In this document: positions 8,786 to 17,292 of the stretch, in pieces
Position numbering within the stretch: the stretch's first letter is position 1
How the letters are laid out: every line of letters starts with the position of its first letter
Assembly: GCF_013520985.1 (NCBI RefSeq)
Contig: NZ_JACDTY010000001.1
Location: 1 to 64,000, forward strand
Source: Mesorhizobium neociceri
GTDB lineage: Bacteria > Pseudomonadota > Alphaproteobacteria > Rhizobiales > Rhizobiaceae
Length of the DNA: 64,000 bases
Reading direction: 5' to 3'
Notes under the pieces: generated by a model
Seen by the model: the letters and a program-made list of their open reading frames with translations, nothing else
The model's database searches: none
What the model was told of the DNA's origin: nothing
Position numbers and translations under genes: made by a program

Positions 8786-11121
8786 TGGCCAGCGGGCGTC
8801 GTTTCGGCATTGTCGATGTCGCTCGCCGCGAGGTGGTCTGGATCTGGCGCGACAAGGTCGCCCTGCTGCTCGTGGTCGGAATCCCGTTGATTGCCTTTGC
8901 GATCCTCGCCGCCACATTCAGTAATGCCGTCATCCGTGATCTGCGGGTCGACGTGGTCGATCAGGACAGGTCGAGGACGTCCGAAACCTTTGTGCAGGCG
9001 ATCAACTCGGCACCGGGCGTTGATCTTGCGAGGCGTTCCTCCGATCTCAACGGAGCCATGCACGCCGTCCGCTCCGGCGAAGCCATCGCCGCTGTCTATA
9101 TCCCACAGAATCTTGAACGCGATATCGCGGCGGCGCGCCGGCCGCAGGTCGTGATCTTCTTCAACAAGCAGTTCTTCACGCCCGGCAACGTTGCCTCGAA
9201 TTCGTTGCAGGCAGCGATATCGGCAGCAATTGCCGACCTGCCGGCGGGGCCACGCAGCGCCGCCTTTGCGCCGGGTCCGCTTGTCGTTGAGCAATATGTT
9301 CTGACCAATCCCGCCCTGAACTACGCCCAGTTCCTTTTGCGCGCGATCCTGCCGACCGTGCTCCACATCGTGACCGCAATTTCCGCCGGCTATGCGGTCG
9401 GCTCCGAATTCGGGTCCCGCAACGTCAGGGAATGGCTGGCGACGGCCGGCGACAGCATGCTCATCGCGCTCGTCGGCAAGCTGGCACCTTATTTCGGCAT
9501 CTTCCTCGTCATGATGGCTGTCGGGCTGGGGATCATTCACGGCATCTTCGAAATACCTTTCCGCGGCGACCCGGTGCTGGTGGCCGCCGGCGCTTGCCTG
9601 CTGATCATTGCCTATCTGTCGTTGGGGGCGCTTCTGCAGCTTCTCGTCAGGAACCTTGCCTTTGGTCTGAGCCTGACCGGCATCATCTGTTCGCCGGCAT
9701 TCGGCTTTGCCGGCGTCGGCTTTCCCGCGCTGGCGATGAACGGCTTCTCCCGCGCCTGGGGTGCGATGCTGCCGCTACGCTGGTACATCCAGATCCTGTT
9801 CGACCAGGCGGCTCGGGGCGTACCGGCCGGGAATTCCGCCGGGCCTTTCATGATGCTGGGCGTATTGGCAATCCTCTATTTCGGTCTGGCCTGGCTGAGG
9901 TTGCGATCTGTTGCCCGGCATCCGCGGCCAGAGCCGGTCGAAGCCCCTGAACAAGACAGCGCTCGAGGCGGCATCGTTCGAGCATTCGCGAACGAATATG
10001 GCCGGATCATCCGTGAGCGCAGCGCCTTTGGCCTGATCGTTCTGGCGCCGATCATCTACGGCGTGTTTTACCCGCAGCCCTATCTGGGCCAACTTGTCAA
10101 GGACATCCCCATCGCCGTCGTGGACGGCGATTCCTCCGACGTCAGCCGCACGATCATCCAGGCCGTCAATGCTGACGAAGCGGTGAAGGTGACGCTTCGG
10201 CCAACGACGCTGGCCGAAGCGCAGGCCGCGCTCGCACGCCGGGAAGTGTTCGGCATCCTGAGCATTCCGGCAGGAACCGAGCGCGACATCCTGAAGGGCG
10301 ATCAGGCCAGGCTGCCTGTCTATGTCGATTCGGCCTATTTCCTGCTCTACAACCGCACACTGCAGGGCATTCAGGAAGGTGTGGGCGCGGTCACAACTGA
10401 TCTCGCGGCGCGCAGCGCCCGGCCGGATGGAAGCCTCTACCGGGCGGCTCTCGCGAAAAGCTCGCCGGTCGAGATTTTGAACCAGCCTCTTTTCAACCCC
10501 ACCGGCGGCTACGGCAGCTACGTCGTTCCGGCCGCTTTCCTGTTGATCCTGCAGCAGACGCTGCTGATGGGGTCGGCGACGCTGGGCGGGGTGGCCTACG
10601 AGCGGGGCGGCCACGAGGCGCGCCGCCGTCGTGGCACGATGTCAGCGGTGATTGGTCAAAGTCTCGCGCATCTGCTGCTGGCATTGCCGGGCTTCGCGCT
10701 GTTCCTCATCGTGTTGTCGAGGGTCTACGGGTTCTCGGCGAACAATCATGTGCTCGACCTGACCGTCCTGGCCATTCCCTATATCCTCTCCGTCAGCCTG
10801 CTCGGCCAGTTCGTTGGCAGCTGGTTCAAGCGACGCGAAACCGCGGTTCTCTTGCTCATTGCCATCAGTCTTCCGATCTTCTTTCTGGTCGGCGTCGCAT
10901 GGCCGCTGGAAGCGATCCCGCCAATGCTTCGGACGGCCAGCTTCATCCTTCCCAGCACCTTCGGGATCGACGGCCTGGTGCGGGTCAATCAAATGGGAGC
11001 GACTGTGACGGACGTCTCGAAAGACTGGATGTGGCTGTGGGTGCTAGCCGGCGTCTACGCGGCCCTTGCGATCGCCTCAGCCAGAATCACCATGGGCCGG
11101 AGGGTGTCCGATGCTCGTTAG
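8785..11121 (+). CDS. Double-length ABC-2 type permease (two fused permease halves)
   Basis: This 778-residue protein contains two consecutive ABC-2 (YhhJ/DrrB-like) permease units. Each unit has an N-terminal helix, an extracytoplasmic domain of about 140 residues (DVVDQDRSRTSETFV in the first, AVVDGDSSDVSRTII in the second) and a block of about five helices. ABC-2 exporters need an ATPase, but none is encoded in this operon. Start 8785 was chosen for the one-base overlap with the adaptor gene. It overlaps the next adaptor gene by 11 bp. Likely role: inner-membrane part of an export system with the two HlyD proteins. Substrate unknown. Confidence 0.87.
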   Translation: MASGRRFGIVDVARREVVWIWRDKVALLLVVGIPLIAFAILAATFSNAVIRDLRVDVVDQDRSRTSETFVQAINSAPGVDLARRSSDLNGAMHAVRSGEAIAAVYIPQNLERDIAAARRPQVVIFFNKQFFTPGNVASNSLQAAISAAIADLPAGPRSAAFAPGPLVVEQYVLTNPALNYAQFLLRAILPTVLHIVTAISAGYAVGSEFGSRNVREWLATAGDSMLIALVGKLAPYFGIFLVMMAVGLGIIHGIFEIPFRGDPVLVAAGACLLIIAYLSLGALLQLLVRNLAFGLSLTGIICSPAFGFAGVGFPALAMNGFSRAWGAMLPLRWYIQILFDQAARGVPAGNSAGPFMMLGVLAILYFGLAWLRLRSVARHPRPEPVEAPEQDSARGGIVRAFANEYGRIIRERSAFGLIVLAPIIYGVFYPQPYLGQLVKDIPIAVVDGDSSDVSRTIIQAVNADEAVKVTLRPTTLAEAQAALARREVFGILSIPAGTERDILKGDQARLPVYVDSAYFLLYNRTLQGIQEGVGAVTTDLAARSARPDGSLYRAALAKSSPVEILNQPLFNPTGGYGSYVVPAAFLLILQQTLLMGSATLGGVAYERGGHEARRRRGTMSAVIGQSLAHLLLALPGFALFLIVLSRVYGFSANNHVLDLTVLAIPYILSVSLLGQFVGSWFKRRETAVLLLIAISLPIFFLVGVAWPLEAIPPMLRTASFILPSTFGIDGLVRVNQMGATVTDVSKDWMWLWVLAGVYAALAIASARITMGRRVSDAR

Positions 11122-12094
11122 GTCGCGATATGGTTCGGCAGTCGCACTGGCTGCGGCAGGTGCGATAATCTGCTTCGTTTGCGAAGCGTCGGCAGAGCAG
11201 GCAAAGCCGCCGATCGCTGGCATGGTTCGGCAGACCGAGATTCGCATCGCCCCCGACGCTACGGGGCGACTGGCGACGGTGGCCGTCATTGCGGGCCAGC
11301 ATGTCCATGAGGGCGATCTTCTCGCCGTGCTCGACAATCCGGAACTGACGGCAGCTGTCGGTGAAGCCAAAGCCGCCGCGGCGAGCGCCAAGGCACAGCG
11401 GGATCATGTCTATTCGGGCACGCGGGCGGAAGAGGTGGCAATCGCCAACCAGGCCATCCAGACGTCGCAAGCCAACCTTCTGCTCGCCCAGCAACAGTAT
11501 GACCGCGCCTCGGCACTTGCCGGCAAGGACTTCGCCAGCAAACAAACGCTCGACACGAGCTCGGCCTCGCTTGCAAAGGCGAAGGCCGACCTTGATCTCA
11601 AACAGGCGCAAGCTGCGGAAGCGAGCGCCGGTCCCACCGCCGAGGAACGTGCTCTGGCCGATGCCCAGGTAGCGCTGGCCGAGGCGACAGTCAGTGATCT
11701 CCAGGCCCAGTTGGACAAGACCAGGCTGATCGCACCGGCGGACGGCACAATAGGCATCCGCGTTGCCGAGCCGGGCGAGATCATCGGCCCGGGAAAGCCG
11801 GTGATGACGATGGAGGCGGATGGCCAGGCCTTTTTCGCGTTCACGCTGCGCGAAGACGATCTGCACGACATAACGCTCGGCAAAACGTTGATGCTGACGG
11901 TGCAGGACGGGCGCAAGATCGATGCTCGCGTGACGGAACTGCGTCCATTGGGGGAATTCGCAACCTGGCGCGCCGCCCGTGCCGTCGGCGATCACGATCT
12001 CAATTCCTTTCGGCTCCGCCTTGAGCCAGACGGCAGTGTCGAAGGGCTGGAACCGGGCATGACCGTCTGGCTCAGCACTCAACCCGGGACCTGA
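11111..12094 (+). CDS. Second HlyD-type adaptor protein with signal peptide
   Basis: This 327-residue protein begins with a cleavable-type signal (hydrophobic residues 8-22, then ASAEQAKPP). It has the first half-lipoyl motif (TGRLATVAVIAGQHV), a coiled coil with GTRAEEVA and GPTAEERALA, and the second half-lipoyl motif (IAPADGTIGI). The C-terminal part (ATWRAARAVGDHDLNSFRLR) aligns with the same place in the adaptor at 7601 (AGWRATRATGDFDLRTFEVR), so the two are paralogues. The start overlaps the permease gene by 11 bp. Confidence 0.88.
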   Translation: MLVRSRYGSAVALAAAGAIICFVCEASAEQAKPPIAGMVRQTEIRIAPDATGRLATVAVIAGQHVHEGDLLAVLDNPELTAAVGEAKAAAASAKAQRDHVYSGTRAEEVAIANQAIQTSQANLLLAQQQYDRASALAGKDFASKQTLDTSSASLAKAKADLDLKQAQAAEASAGPTAEERALADAQVALAEATVSDLQAQLDKTRLIAPADGTIGIRVAEPGEIIGPGKPVMTMEADGQAFFAFTLREDDLHDITLGKTLMLTVQDGRKIDARVTELRPLGEFATWRAARAVGDHDLNSFRLRLEPDGSVEGLEPGMTVWLSTQPGT

Positions 12095-12105
12095 AGGTTC
12101 GTCGG

Positions 12106-14079
12106 ATGAGTTTGGTGGTGGCCGCCGCAGAAAGACCGGCAAAACTGCCGTCGGCTTTGCGCGCCATAGTCAGGAGGGCCATCGTCCGCGACGGTCTCAT
12201 CGAGGTGGTGGATCGGGACAGATCGGCAGCGTCCAGAAGCTTCGTTGACGCAATCTGTTCGGCGTCGCGCATCAAGGCAACGATGCGCTCCTGCGAACTT
12301 TGCGAGGCCGAGGCGGCGGTGCGTTCGGGCGAAGCTGTCGCTGCGGTCTACATTCCTGAAAATCTTGAGCGCGACATCGTGCGCGGGCGCCTGCCGCATG
12401 TGACCGTTTTCTTCAACAAGCAGTTCTTCACTGCCCGCAAAATGACGTCCAGTCCAATTCGAGCGGCAGTCTCAGCCGCCACCGCCGACCTCGAGGCAAG
12501 CCTGCACGGCAGGGCTTTCGCGCCGGGTCCCCTTGTCGTTGAACAATATGTGGCTCCCAATCCCATGGTTGATTACGCACATCTATCCAACGTCATTGCC
12601 GATCCCATCGTCCAAACCGGTATGGTCGCGGCAATCGGCGCACTGGTCACGCGCATTCTGCTTCGCGGCCGACCGACGCTGCGGCTGGTCGGTCAGCTGG
12701 CATTCTTTTTGGCGCTTACAGCGCTGCTGCTTTATCACGGGATCCTCCCGTACGCGGTCGGTCCGGCCGATATCTCAACGCTGGAGCGCGTATTCCTAGG
12801 CATCGTCAAGGTGATCTGGTGGGTCAATGCCGCATGGTCGCTGATCGGCGTTGTCCGCGTTTTTCTCATCCTCGAACAAAAGCCCCGTGAAGGGCGGCTT
12901 CTTCAGGATCTTGTTGTCGGCATCATCTATGTGGCAGCGGTCCTGTCGATTATCGCCTACGTCTTCAACGCTCCGGTCGGAACGCTGATCGCCACATCCG
13001 GCGCAGTCGCCATTGTGCTCGGCCTTGCCCTGCAGAGCACCCTGGGTGACGTCTTCTCGGGCATAGCACTCAATCTCGCCAAGCCTTACGGGATCGGCGA
13101 CTGGCTTGTGCTGAGCAACGGCATCGAAGGCAAGGTGGTGGAGACGAACTGGCGGGCCACGCATCTTCTGACGGGTGCAAACGACCTGGTGGTTGTCCCC
13201 AACAGCGACCTGGCGAAAGCAAGGCTCACCAATCTCAGCAGTCCCGAACGGAGCCATGGCGTGACGCTCACGGTCCGTTTTCGGTCGAGCACCGCACCGT
13301 CGACGATGGCTGACGTGATGCGCGCGGTTCTGCTCAGCAGCAATTCGATATTGGCGCAACCGGAGCCGAGCGTGCAGATCGTGTCGCTGGACGGAGGCGC
13401 GGTGGAACTGGAGCTTGATTTCCGGGTCGCCGACAGAGCTCTCGCCGGCAAGGCAAAAAGCGAGATCTTCGATCTGGTCTTCCGTCATGCAAAGGCGGCC
13501 GGACTCAGTCTTGCCGCGCCGTTGGGATCTGCCGGCCCTCAATTCCCGGATCCGAATGAGGTCGAGATGCCGTTCGGCTTCCATACGACACCACGTCGGC
13601 TGCTGGACGCGATCCCGCTGTTTGCGTCGCTGACCGAGGACGAGAAGGAGGCACTCGCTTCGACGATGACGCGCCGGACGTTCCGGAAGGGGGAGACCCT
13701 CGCGGAGCAGGGCGAGGTGTTGAAGTCGCTGATGATCGTGCGCAGTGGCGTTGTAACCGTCAACCGGCGCGACGGCGCAAGCGAGATGGTACTGGGGCGT
13801 CTTGCGCCCGGCGACTGCCTTGGTGAAGGCGGTCTCCTGACGGAGGCCGGAGAGTTGGGCAGCGTCAAGGCTCTCACCTTGGTGGTCGTGTATGAGATCA
13901 CACAGGAGGGCCTGGCGCCGTTGTTGCGGGATCGCCCCGCGATCGCCGATGAACTGGCCTTGCTCCTCGCGAAGAGGAATGCATCGGAGCAGCTTCGGCT
14001 CGGCCGAGGCGACGGAGCCAACGCCGCGTCGACGATACCGCCCTTGCGGGCGCGTATCCGGCAGTTGTTCAAACTCTGA
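12106..14079 (+). CDS. Chimeric protein: ABC-2 permease fragment fused to MscS channel with cNMP-binding-like domain
   Basis: Residues 25-155 match the first extracytoplasmic domain of the permease at 8785 almost word for word (for example AAVYIPENLERDI, FFNKQFFT, FAPGPLVVEQYV), but the helix before it and the helices after it are gone. From about residue 160 on the protein is a mechanosensitive channel: four to five helices, the MscS pore and beta domain (GLALQSTLGDVFSGIAL, VVVPNSDLAKARLTN), then a cyclic-nucleotide-binding fold at about 485-620 (GDCLGEGGLL). The cAMP-contacting Arg-Ser/Thr-Ala is replaced by GSVKA, so ligand binding is doubtful. Translation of the channel alone could begin at an internal ATG such as 12571 or 12622. 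The frame is intact throughout. Confidence 0.82.
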   Translation: MSLVVAAAERPAKLPSALRAIVRRAIVRDGLIEVVDRDRSAASRSFVDAICSASRIKATMRSCELCEAEAAVRSGEAVAAVYIPENLERDIVRGRLPHVTVFFNKQFFTARKMTSSPIRAAVSAATADLEASLHGRAFAPGPLVVEQYVAPNPMVDYAHLSNVIADPIVQTGMVAAIGALVTRILLRGRPTLRLVGQLAFFLALTALLLYHGILPYAVGPADISTLERVFLGIVKVIWWVNAAWSLIGVVRVFLILEQKPREGRLLQDLVVGIIYVAAVLSIIAYVFNAPVGTLIATSGAVAIVLGLALQSTLGDVFSGIALNLAKPYGIGDWLVLSNGIEGKVVETNWRATHLLTGANDLVVVPNSDLAKARLTNLSSPERSHGVTLTVRFRSSTAPSTMADVMRAVLLSSNSILAQPEPSVQIVSLDGGAVELELDFRVADRALAGKAKSEIFDLVFRHAKAAGLSLAAPLGSAGPQFPDPNEVEMPFGFHTTPRRLLDAIPLFASLTEDEKEALASTMTRRTFRKGETLAEQGEVLKSLMIVRSGVVTVNRRDGASEMVLGRLAPGDCLGEGGLLTEAGELGSVKALTLVVVYEITQEGLAPLLRDRPAIADELALLLAKRNASEQLRLGRGDGANAASTIPPLRARIRQLFKL

Positions 14080-14400
14080 CCCTCGGACCAATCGCGATCA
14101 ACGCGCGAAAGAAACTATCGCGCAGCTCCGGTCGGGTCGATTGCTGGGTGGAGGTCACGAACGGGGCGGCGAGCGCCAACAACAGGCCGACTGCAATTGC
14201 CGCGGTCATCAGGATCGCTGTGATCGCCAGTCCGATCGTGTCACCGATCAGCGCGAGCGGGGCATCCGCCCCGGCATCCATGATGCCGAGCCCGCCGATG
14301 CCTGCGCAGAAGGCGTATGCCCCCGGAATCATCGCGACCACGCCGGGAAGGGCAAAGGTGATGACCGGCATCTTGAAATGCTGTGCCAGCGGCGTGCAGT
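14069..14400 (-). pseudogene. Remnant of a ThrE-type threonine/serine exporter
   Basis: The frame encodes HFKMPVITFALPGVVAMIPG followed by two hydrophobic helices. This fits the C-terminal part of the threonine/serine exporter family (ThrE/DUF3815), where a PGxxxMxPG loop precedes the last helices. The rest of the family (about 10 helices) is absent, because a different gene ends at 14428. It overlaps the end of the MscS fusion gene by 11 bp on the opposite strand. A truncated relic is the simplest reading. Confidence 0.55.
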
Positions 14401-14427
14401 TCCGCCTGCATGTTGCCGGGCGCTTCT

Positions 14428-14733
14428 TCAGAGCCGCTTGAACGTCTTGGTGACCGTTGCGCATCGGTAGACACTGCATGGGCCACCCTCGGCAGGAACC
14501 CGCGCCGGCACGGCCGTCTGATCGGGACCGCAGGACTGACGATCACCCACGTACAGGTCCGAAAGCATCAGGTTCTCCACGCGTGACGACGGGTGTCGAA
14601 GAATGGAACCTTGCTCCAGTTCAAGGGCTGAGCCGATTACCTTACAAGACATTTGCGAAGTGTCGTGCCGCTCAATCGCTGCCGCGTGCGTGGTAAGAAT
14701 GCTCATGACAGCAAGCGTCGCGATCGCCTTCAT
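14428..14733 (-). CDS. Small secreted cysteine-containing protein, unknown function
   Basis: This 101-residue protein has a signal peptide (MKAIATLAVMSILTTHAAA) and a mature part of about 80 residues with four cysteines at positions 30, 68, 86 and 91. The pattern C...G..LRHPSSRVENLMLSDLYV...C...VP...C.V..C resembles a family of small rhizobial periplasmic proteins that I know only as hypothetical. The cysteines probably form two disulfides. A leading ribosome site (GGAGAG) lies upstream. It faces away from the Rrf2 gene. Confidence 0.65.
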   Translation of the reverse strand: MKAIATLAVMSILTTHAAAIERHDTSQMSCKVIGSALELEQGSILRHPSSRVENLMLSDLYVGDRQSCGPDQTAVPARVPAEGGPCSVYRCATVTKTFKRL

Positions 14734-14982
14734 AGATGCTCTCCTTTCGTGTGGGTTTCGACGGCGACCTACTGTTCAGTTCGAGCCCCAAACATCGTTG
14801 CTTCGGGCTTTCGGTCGCTTGATCGTTTCTGCCGCGAGCTTAACGGTGCCGCCAGGAATTGATTGTATCGGCTTTGCGTCGGCTGCATGTTTGTGCTGTC
14901 AACAGCGTCTCACCCATTTCGGGCTCTATCGCGCCAAGGCACCGAGCAAGGGTCTCGTTGACGAGGGCAATAATATGTAATA

Positions 14983-14995
14983 GTAGCAGTGACAC
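14983..14995. promoter_or_regulatory. Putative Rrf2 operator, site 1
   Basis: GTAGCAGTGACAC lies 17 bp before the Rrf2 start codon and matches 11 of 13 bases of the perfect palindrome GTGTCAGTGACAC at 15483-15495. Two such sites, one in front of the regulator and one in front of its neighbour, suggest autoregulation plus control of the reductase gene. This is inference from the repeat. Confidence 0.5.
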
Positions 14996-15011
14996 ACTAT
15001 TGGATTCTGTC

Positions 15012-15458
15012 ATGCCAACCAGCACACGTTTTGCCGTCGCCGTTCACATCCTTGCCGCGCTCGCAGTGAGCGACGGCACGCCGCTGCGTTCCGAAGATCT
15101 CGCCTATTCGGTCAACACCAGCCCGGTCGTGATCAGGGGACTTCTGTCACGCCTGAGCGACGCCGGGTTGACCCGGTCGCAGCTCGGTGCGGGCGGGGGA
15201 GCACTGTTGGCGAGACCCATGAAGAAGATCCGGCTGCTGGACGTCTATGAAGCAGTTGAGGATACCGAGCTGTTTTCCCTGCACCGGACACCGCCCTGCG
15301 AGAGTTGCGCGGTTGGCGGCAACATCCTGGAAGCTATGCAACCAACGTTGATGCGTGCGCGCAAAGCGCTTGAGCACGAATTGGCAAAGGTCACAATCGC
15401 CGATATTGCCGCGGAGGTCGCACGCATTGGGAAATTCAGCATTCCACTGGAATGGTGA
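15012..15458 (+). CDS. Rrf2-family transcriptional regulator (YwnA-like, no Fe-S cysteine triad)
   Basis: This 148-residue protein has the Rrf2 winged helix: TRFAVAVHILAAL at the start, the recognition helix SPVVIRGLLSRLSDAGL and the wing GAGGGALLARP. The region that carries three cysteines in Fe-S Rrf2 regulators has only CESC (LHRTPPCESCAVG), so it may sense redox through a thiol rather than a cluster. The YwnA/HypR branch works this way (family knowledge). It precedes the NADPH-dependent reductase-like gene by 139 bp on the same strand; both upstream regions share an operator-like sequence. Confidence 0.88.
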   Translation: MPTSTRFAVAVHILAALAVSDGTPLRSEDLAYSVNTSPVVIRGLLSRLSDAGLTRSQLGAGGGALLARPMKKIRLLDVYEAVEDTELFSLHRTPPCESCAVGGNILEAMQPTLMRARKALEHELAKVTIADIAAEVARIGKFSIPLEW

Positions 15459-15482
15459 AGTTTTTTGGCTTAAACGTAATCG

Positions 15483-15495
15483 TGTCAGTGACACA
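15483..15495. promoter_or_regulatory. Putative Rrf2 operator, site 2
   Basis: GTGTCAGTGACAC is a perfect 6-1-6 palindrome located 103 bp before the reductase-like gene and 25 bp after the Rrf2 stop. A near copy sits before the Rrf2 gene. The arrangement fits a repressor controlling both genes. Confidence 0.55.
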
Positions 15496-15597
15496 TAGTT
15501 ATTTCGTTCGGCTCTGAAGGCCGAACGTGACGGGACGAACGGCACGGGGCGCTGCGGTTCCGAAAACCACGCGGCCCCACATCATCAGGAGTAACGA

Positions 15598-16242
15598 ATG
15601 AGCATTGGTATTATCGGAGCGGGTGCCCTCGGTTCCAACGTGGCCCGCCTGCTGGCGAAAAGGGGGGTTTCAGCGACGATCGCAAACAGCCGCGGCCCGG
15701 AGTCGCTGGCCGGGCTCGTCGGGGAGCTCGGCGCTTCGATCAAGGCTGGAACCGCGGAGGAGGCCGCGAGCGCCGATATCGTCCTTGTTGCACTGCGCTG
15801 GGTCGATCTCGAAAAAGCGCTGGGCGGCCTGCCTGGGTGGAACGGCCGTGTTGTGATCGACGCCACCAATCCCGTCGAGTTCCTCGACCCGGACTCGCCG
15901 GACGCCAAGGATCCGAACAATCCGCTCGCTGCCTATGGCATCAAGGCGATCGATCTCGGCGGCAAGCATTCAAGCGAGGTGTTCCGCGGGTTCGTCCCGG
16001 GCGCGCGCGTCGTCAAGGCATTCAACCATCTTGACGTTCAGGTCCTGCCGGAGCCGGCCCCATCGGGTGGCCAGAGGGTTCTGTTCTATTCGGGCGACGA
16101 TGCCGATGCGAAGGCCACGGTCCGCAAGCTTCTCGAACAGACGGGCCATTTCCCGGTCGATCTCGGTGGGCTGGACGTCGGCGGCCCGCTGGCTTCGTTG
16201 CCATTTGGTGCGCTTGCGTCCATCAACTTCATCAAGATCTGA
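15598..16242 (+). CDS. NADPH-dependent F420 reductase-like NAD(P)-binding protein
   Basis: This 214-residue protein begins with a Rossmann motif (IGIIGAGALGSNVARLLAKRG) and shows the features of the NADP-dependent F420 oxidoreductase-like family: NSRGPESL after beta-2, the DATNP loop near residue 87 and VKAFNHL near residue 140. In bacteria lacking F420, members are mostly uncharacterised reductases of the same fold. The start is preceded by CAGGAGTAACG. It lies directly after the Rrf2 regulator and a palindromic operator candidate, which points to redox- or electrophile-induced expression (inference). Confidence 0.88.
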   Translation: MSIGIIGAGALGSNVARLLAKRGVSATIANSRGPESLAGLVGELGASIKAGTAEEAASADIVLVALRWVDLEKALGGLPGWNGRVVIDATNPVEFLDPDSPDAKDPNNPLAAYGIKAIDLGGKHSSEVFRGFVPGARVVKAFNHLDVQVLPEPAPSGGQRVLFYSGDDADAKATVRKLLEQTGHFPVDLGGLDVGGPLASLPFGALASINFIKI

Positions 16243-16422
16243 CGGTTGCCAGACCAAAGGTCGAGATCGGTTGGCCGGCGCTGAGGCATGCTGAACTTGC
16301 CGGGAAGATGCCGCGAGAAACGTCAAAGGATCGGATGCTGCGTACAAGCCCCGACTCTTGAGACGTGGTCAGATGCAACTCACGGAAACCGGACTTTACA
16401 ACGCTCTCGATGGAGAGAAGCC

Positions 16423-17160
16423 ATGGCCGATAATCTCAACATGACATTCGGGCAGCGCGTCGCTGACGACGATATTTGCCTGGCTCCCGATCCGCGCATG
16501 TTGCTTGCCTCCATCGTTCACGATTTCAACATATTTCTGACGCCGATCATGTCGGTCCTGGAGGAGATGCAAGGTCGCGGGGCCGGAACGGCGCGGCAGT
16601 TGAAAAGGATTGACGGCGCCATCTACTGTGCCTTCCGCGCCAAGACGCTCGCGCGGCAACTGGTGGACTTTGCGAGCCCCCAACCGGCCAAGCTTGCCGC
16701 AGTCGATGTCGGCAGCCTTCTGCGACGGCTTGAGGCGCCGCTTGCAAGCTTGTTGTCAGGACGCATTCGTCTTGATCTCGACATCGCCGAGACTCTTCCC
16801 AAGGCCTTCATCGACCAGCAACTGATCGACCGGGTGTTGTTCAATCTCGTTTTGAATGCGCGTGACGCGATGCCGGAAGGTGGGCGTGTGACCATCGCGG
16901 TTGCACCGGATCGCTATCCCGCCGGTCCGGTGCGCGGCGGCAACTCGATGATCCGCCTGACCGTCGCCGACACTGGCAGCGGAATGGATGAGGCCACGCT
17001 GGAAATGGCGGGGGAGCCCCACTTCTCAACCAAGACAAATGGAACCGGCCTCGGTCTGGCCACGGTGCGGCAGGTCATGGAGCGCCAGGGCGGCGGGCTG
17101 TCGATAGCCAGCGCGCCTCATCGCGGCACCACCGTCGATCTGTGGCTGCCGGTGATGTGA
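16423..17160 (+). CDS. Histidine kinase without sensor domain
   Basis: This 245-residue protein consists only of a dimerisation/phosphoacceptor region and an ATPase domain. The phosphoacceptor motif is SIVHDFNIFLTPI (His at about residue 29), like the HDFNN motif of soluble kinases. The ATPase boxes are intact: NLVLNARDAMP, DTGSGMD, FSTKTNGTGLGLATV. There is no N-terminal input domain beyond about 25 residues. The start at 16423 follows GGAGAGAAG. No response regulator is adjacent, so the partner may be encoded elsewhere or in the signalling block at 27.7-38 kb. Confidence 0.85.
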   Translation: MADNLNMTFGQRVADDDICLAPDPRMLLASIVHDFNIFLTPIMSVLEEMQGRGAGTARQLKRIDGAIYCAFRAKTLARQLVDFASPQPAKLAAVDVGSLLRRLEAPLASLLSGRIRLDLDIAETLPKAFIDQQLIDRVLFNLVLNARDAMPEGGRVTIAVAPDRYPAGPVRGGNSMIRLTVADTGSGMDEATLEMAGEPHFSTKTNGTGLGLATVRQVMERQGGGLSIASAPHRGTTVDLWLPVM

Positions 17161-17292
17161 GTTGCCACCATCCGAACGCCGCAAAGCCATTCCGCTCGCG
17201 GCACATCGGTACAAGCAGGATGTGCATTGGGAAGGTATCGCTTTGTATGGCCGTCAGATCGGCCAGATGCACAAGCCATGAGGTGATGAGCG

